The position numbers and the translations under genes are program-made. Under the pieces are notes generated by a model that was given only the letters and a program-made list of their open reading frames with translations, was not told the DNA's origin and did no database searches. A stretch of DNA of 5,379 nt from Lachnospiraceae bacterium. GTDB taxonomy: Bacteria > Bacillota > Clostridia > Lachnospirales > Lachnospiraceae. This document shows positions 5,015 through 5,379 of this stretch, in pieces. Position 1 is the stretch's first letter. Each line of letters opens with the position of its first letter. Where the stretch lies: positions 6,949 through 12,327 of the forward strand of contig JAAUZS010000084.1 of assembly GCA_014804495.1 (NCBI GenBank). Reading direction: 5' to 3'.

Positions 5015-5020
5015 ACTATC

Positions 5021-5379
5021 ATGGGAATTTTATCAAACTTAGAACCAAAACCGGTATTCCGCTACTTCGAAGAAATCTGCGCCATTCCGCACGGTTCTTC
5101 AAATACTAAGGCAATCAGCGACTATTGCGTCAATTTCGCAAAAACACATGGATTAAGATACATTCAGGATGATTCCGATAATGTGATTATTTTCAAAGCC
5201 GGAACATCAGGATATGAACAGTCGTCACCTGTCATACTTCAGGGACATCTGGACATGGTCTGCGAAAAAGATTCGGATAGCAATATCGATTTTAACAAAG
5301 ACGGACTTACACTACAGTTGAATGACAATACCATCACTGCAAAAGGAACCACTCTGGGCGCTGATGACGGCATTGCTAT
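5021..5379 (+). CDS. pepD: PepD-type aminoacyl-histidine dipeptidase (M20 family), N-terminal 119 residues
   Basis: The frame opens at ATG 5021 and runs off the right edge. PepD enzymes are cytoplasmic zinc dipeptidases that cleave Xaa-His and many other dipeptides (beta-Ala-His dipeptidase, carnosinase type); full-length proteins are near 480 residues, so about a quarter is present. Visible family features are the N-terminal helix LEPKPVFRYFEEICAIPHGS (7-26), then VILQGHLDMVCEKD (71-84) with metal ligand H76 and catalytic D78, then KGTTLGADDGIA (108-119) with the metal-bridging aspartate at D115. The wording VCEKD after the HLDM motif is typical of this family rather than of PepT or ArgE. 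It diverges from the M20D amidohydrolase across the palindromic intergenic region. I found no clear -35/-10 pair; TACAAT near 4969-4974 is a candidate -10 box. Confidence 0.93.
   Translation, partial: MGILSNLEPKPVFRYFEEICAIPHGSSNTKAISDYCVNFAKTHGLRYIQDDSDNVIIFKAGTSGYEQSSPVILQGHLDMVCEKDSDSNIDFNKDGLTLQLNDNTITAKGTTLGADDGIA

Larger units (their letters stand above)
4685..5020. other. 336-base divergent intergenic region
   Basis: No coding frame of note was seen. It holds the amidohydrolase ribosome binding site (4694-4699), a small hairpin (4724-4740), a 136-bp palindromic element (4758-4893), a GTCCGCA repeat (4894-4900 and 4911-4917) and the AT-rich leader of the dipeptidase gene (about 4925-5020). 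Both genes must be transcribed from promoters in or beside the palindromic element, yet neither direction shows a convincing -35/-10 pair. Confidence 0.65.

Noticed and set aside
4685..5020. T-box or other riboswitch upstream of a peptidase gene
   Set aside because: No T-box core sequence, specifier loop or known aptamer pattern was recognised, and the symmetry is that of a palindromic repeat.

Overview
The window looks like a low-GC Clostridia chromosome, most probably a gut Lachnospiraceae member. The evidence is AT-rich intergenic DNA, strong AGGAGG-type ribosome binding sites, an ECF sigma/anti-sigma pair of clostridial style, and a DUF6033-like protein of a kind I associate with that family. 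The genus cannot be fixed from this sequence. No rRNA, tRNA, CRISPR array or transposase gene was seen.

Layout from left to right. (1) 1-647, minus: the N-terminal 215 residues of a charged, soluble DUF6033-like protein that runs off the left edge. A sigma-28-like promoter may lie just upstream, overlapping the hicB stop codon. (2) 747-1372, minus: a hicAB toxin-antitoxin operon behind a near-consensus sigma-A promoter. HicB is intact. The HicA reading frame is broken by one missing base at a G4 tract, and restoring that base gives a complete 57-residue HicA. (3) 1373-1682: a 310-base gap holding the hicAB promoter, a 79-base nested palindrome and a minus-strand terminator-like hairpin. (4) 1683-3195, minus: an ECF sigma factor followed, with a 20-base overlap, by a single-pass membrane protein that is the likely anti-sigma factor. 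(5) 3363-3439: a perfect 26-bp inverted repeat just after the stop codon of the next gene. (6) 3458-4684, minus: a complete M20D amidohydrolase. (7) 4685-5020: a 336-base divergent intergenic region dominated by a 136-bp palindromic element with 30-bp arms and an internal hairpin. (8) 5021-5379, plus: the first 119 residues of PepD-type aminoacyl-histidine dipeptidase, running off the right edge.

The two rightmost genes are divergently arranged M20-superfamily metallopeptidases, consistent with peptide and acyl-amino-acid scavenging. The sigma/anti-sigma pair is a self-contained signalling unit with an unknown signal. The main points of interest are the frameshifted toxin and the three unrelated palindromic elements in three intergenic regions. 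I found no clear evidence for a wholly new multi-gene system.
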